Assembly: GCA_016840245.1 (NCBI GenBank)
Contig: JAEOST010000547.1
Location: 1 to 6,970, forward strand
DNA: 6,970 nucleotides
Direction: 5' to 3'
Source: Candidatus Thorarchaeota archaeon
Lineage (GTDB): Archaea; Asgardarchaeota; Thorarchaeia; Thorarchaeales; Thorarchaeaceae
Below the pieces are notes generated by a model that saw only the letters and a program-made list of their open reading frames with translations, was not told where the DNA came from and did no database searches. A program made the translations under genes and the position numbers. Below are positions 5,607-6,970 of this stretch, one piece after another. The number at the start of each line of letters is the position of its first letter. The stretch's first letter is position 1.

Positions 5607-6970
5607 CTAGCCCTCCTCCTCGACAGATTCAGGCGCTCTGATTAAATCTGTCTTGAAGGGGGATTCCTCCGTTGATATGAGGAACTGGTTGTCAAGTGCT
5701 TTCATGATTGCCTGATAGACACGACCTTCTTCGAGTCCACATCCTGCAATCTCTGTTGCCAACTCTTCGAGTTTGAATTCCTCACCATGCTTACGAGCAA
5801 TCCTCTCATCAGCACAGGTGGATGTCGGTAACTTCCTCTCATCATCAAGCCTGTAAGTTCTCAGAAGGGCACCGTCAAGGATGTCATCAAATAGTGAATC
5901 AAACTGCATGGTAGTGTGATGATCTAGAACGACAATAGGAACTTCTTCCATTGTGTCGTCAAAGATGAACCCGACTGTCTTTGCAAACCGAATCATTCGC
6001 TCGCGCTGGTCAGCTGACGGATTACCAGTCGTGATGAAAGCGCAGATCAATCTGTTAGTTGAGATCACACGAATGATGTCTGATATTGGGATGAGTCCCC
6101 ACTCTTCTGAGGATGATTTGATATCAAACTCGCCTCTGAAACTAGTGATGGCTGTGATGAATGCTGAAATGACTGCTTCTTCAAGACCCTCTCTTAGAAT
6201 CTTGGAATAGATGGGCAAGCCACTGTCCTTGTGAAGGACAATCACTCCGAGAAGACTTCTGACATCGTCAAAGCGTCTCTTGATTGCAAGAGTTATCTTG
6301 TTCTGTCGAACCCTGCGCTTTCTTGCATTTCTTCTGTATACAAGTCCAATTGCCAAAGCTCCTATTCCAATGTAGACGTAAGATAATTCGCGGACTGATA
6401 TAACTAACATCGTAACGATATCTCTTCTAGGCTGCAGCTGCATTGAGATTGTTTCATCTATTCCTAAATTGAGTGCTTCACATGAAATCTCGATATAGAA
6501 GATGCCATCTGCAGAAGGCATATCCAGAGATGCACTATAATGGCCTGGAGAAGACTCTTCCATAGTTACTCTGTCGCGATATTGAGTGCCATCTGAAGTG
6601 CGAATGACACAGAAAACAGTCGCACCAATGACGAGATCTCCAGTGTCACTCTCGGTTATGTTGACCATGAATGTTGTTACAAATCCCTCCGGTTCATCCA
6701 ATCCGTGTTCGACTTGAATTGATACTAGAACTTCCTCAGCAGTGAACAAGAACTGCTTAGTCGCCTCATAATGGTCGTCTTTGTTCGCTTTGATTGTGAG
6801 TGACCACGAACCTATCGCTTCGCCCCTGATAGTGATTACATAGTATCCGACGAACTCTGTAATATCAATCACAAGTCCTGGATCTTGAACGATAACAGTG
6901 AGATTGGCTCCATCAACATTGACCGGATCTGGTGTATCAGATCTGTAATAATAAACAGTGAGCTGGTATG
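5607..6970 (-). CDS. receptor-like membrane protein: beta-rich ectodomain, one TM helix, cytoplasmic longin-like domain (N-terminus cut off)
   Basis: The frame stays open to the window edge, so the N-terminus is missing; the GTG at 6872 is internal, not a credible start. About 453 residues are visible. Numbered from that GTG, the region before about 160 is beta-strand-rich with at least one Ig-like or similar sandwich (47-148) and sequons at N71 and in the upstream ANLT segment. One membrane helix (about 163-180) is followed by a very basic stop-transfer stretch (RRNARKRRVRQ). The cytoplasmic part at 205-306 reads as strand (SLLGVIVLHKDSG), strand (LPIYSKIL), helix (EEAVISAFITAITSFRGEF), strands (WGLIPISDIIRVIS, RLICAFITTGN) and helix (ADQRERMIRFAKTVGFIF). 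That beta-beta-alpha-beta-beta-alpha order fits the longin fold, common in Asgard proteins linked to small GTPases. The tail (about 366-400) is helical and could be a degenerate winged helix. The architecture is seen; the longin call is inferred by pattern. Confidence 0.7.
   Translation of the reverse strand, partial: YQLTVYYYRSDTPDPVNVDGANLTVIVQDPGLVIDITEFVGYYVITIRGEAIGSWSLTIKANKDDHYEATKQFLFTAEEVLVSIQVEHGLDEPEGFVTTFMVNITESDTGDLVIGATVFCVIRTSDGTQYRDRVTMEESSPGHYSASLDMPSADGIFYIEISCEALNLGIDETISMQLQPRRDIVTMLVISVRELSYVYIGIGALAIGLVYRRNARKRRVRQNKITLAIKRRFDDVRSLLGVIVLHKDSGLPIYSKILREGLEEAVISAFITAITSFRGEFDIKSSSEEWGLIPISDIIRVISTNRLICAFITTGNPSADQRERMIRFAKTVGFIFDDTMEEVPIVVLDHHTTMQFDSLFDDILDGALLRTYRLDDERKLPTSTCADERIARKHGEEFKLEELATEIAGCGLEEGRVYQAIMKALDNQFLISTEESPFKTDLIRAPESVEEEG

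Noticed and set aside
6870..6872. GTG at 6872 as the start of the receptor-like gene
   Set aside because: The frame continues upstream for at least 32 codons to the window edge with beta-strand-like sequence and a sequon, and no signal peptide follows the GTG, so it is an internal valine.
1..6970. tRNA, rRNA, CRISPR array, transposon ends or defence-system cassette
   Set aside because: No cloverleaf-like segment, regularly spaced repeat, transposase or nuclease motif, or terminal inverted repeat was seen on either strand.

Overview
The window looks archaeal, and most likely comes from an Asgard lineage such as a Thorarchaeota-like genome. This is inference, because there is no rRNA or marker protein here. 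Three things support it: archaeal-style TATA elements with little or no leader (clearest at 4710-4719), a Sec-dependent surface protein anchored by a C-terminal membrane helix and rich in N-glycosylation sequons, and a membrane protein at the right edge whose cytoplasmic part reads like a longin/roadblock-type domain, a class expanded in Asgard archaea. There is no tRNA, rRNA, CRISPR array, transposase or phage gene, and no gene-free stretch longer than about 160 bases.

Left block (1-1408): the 3' part of a CPA2-type (Kef/NhaP-like) cation:proton antiporter, cut by the window edge, is followed after 48 bases by a small TIGR04076-family protein. That gene meets a minus-strand zinc-ribbon protein tail to tail, with a single base between the two stop codons.

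Middle block (1409-4035): a short divergent intergenic region leads to a two-helix membrane protein with a C-terminal MarR-like winged-helix domain, which is a candidate membrane-tethered transcription regulator. Next is a large Tyr/Trp/Asp-rich surface protein with a signal peptide, two tandem calcium-loop motifs, a Pro-rich linker and a C-terminal anchor. It ends at a textbook GC-rich hairpin plus T-tract.

Right block (4036-6970): a DinB-like four-helix metal-binding protein comes first, then a TspO/MBR-related multi-helix membrane protein driven by the best promoter in the window. A hairpin terminator separates it from a convergent minus-strand gene that runs off the right edge. That gene encodes an extracellular beta-rich region, one transmembrane helix and a cytoplasmic longin-like domain.

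The genes do not form an evident pathway. Their orientations change four times and most appear to be single-gene transcription units. The common theme is the cell envelope: a transporter, a membrane regulator, a surface protein, a TspO-like protein and a receptor-like protein. No complete novel multi-gene system can be claimed. The most interesting single items are the receptor-like longin protein and the membrane-tethered winged-helix protein next to the surface-protein gene.
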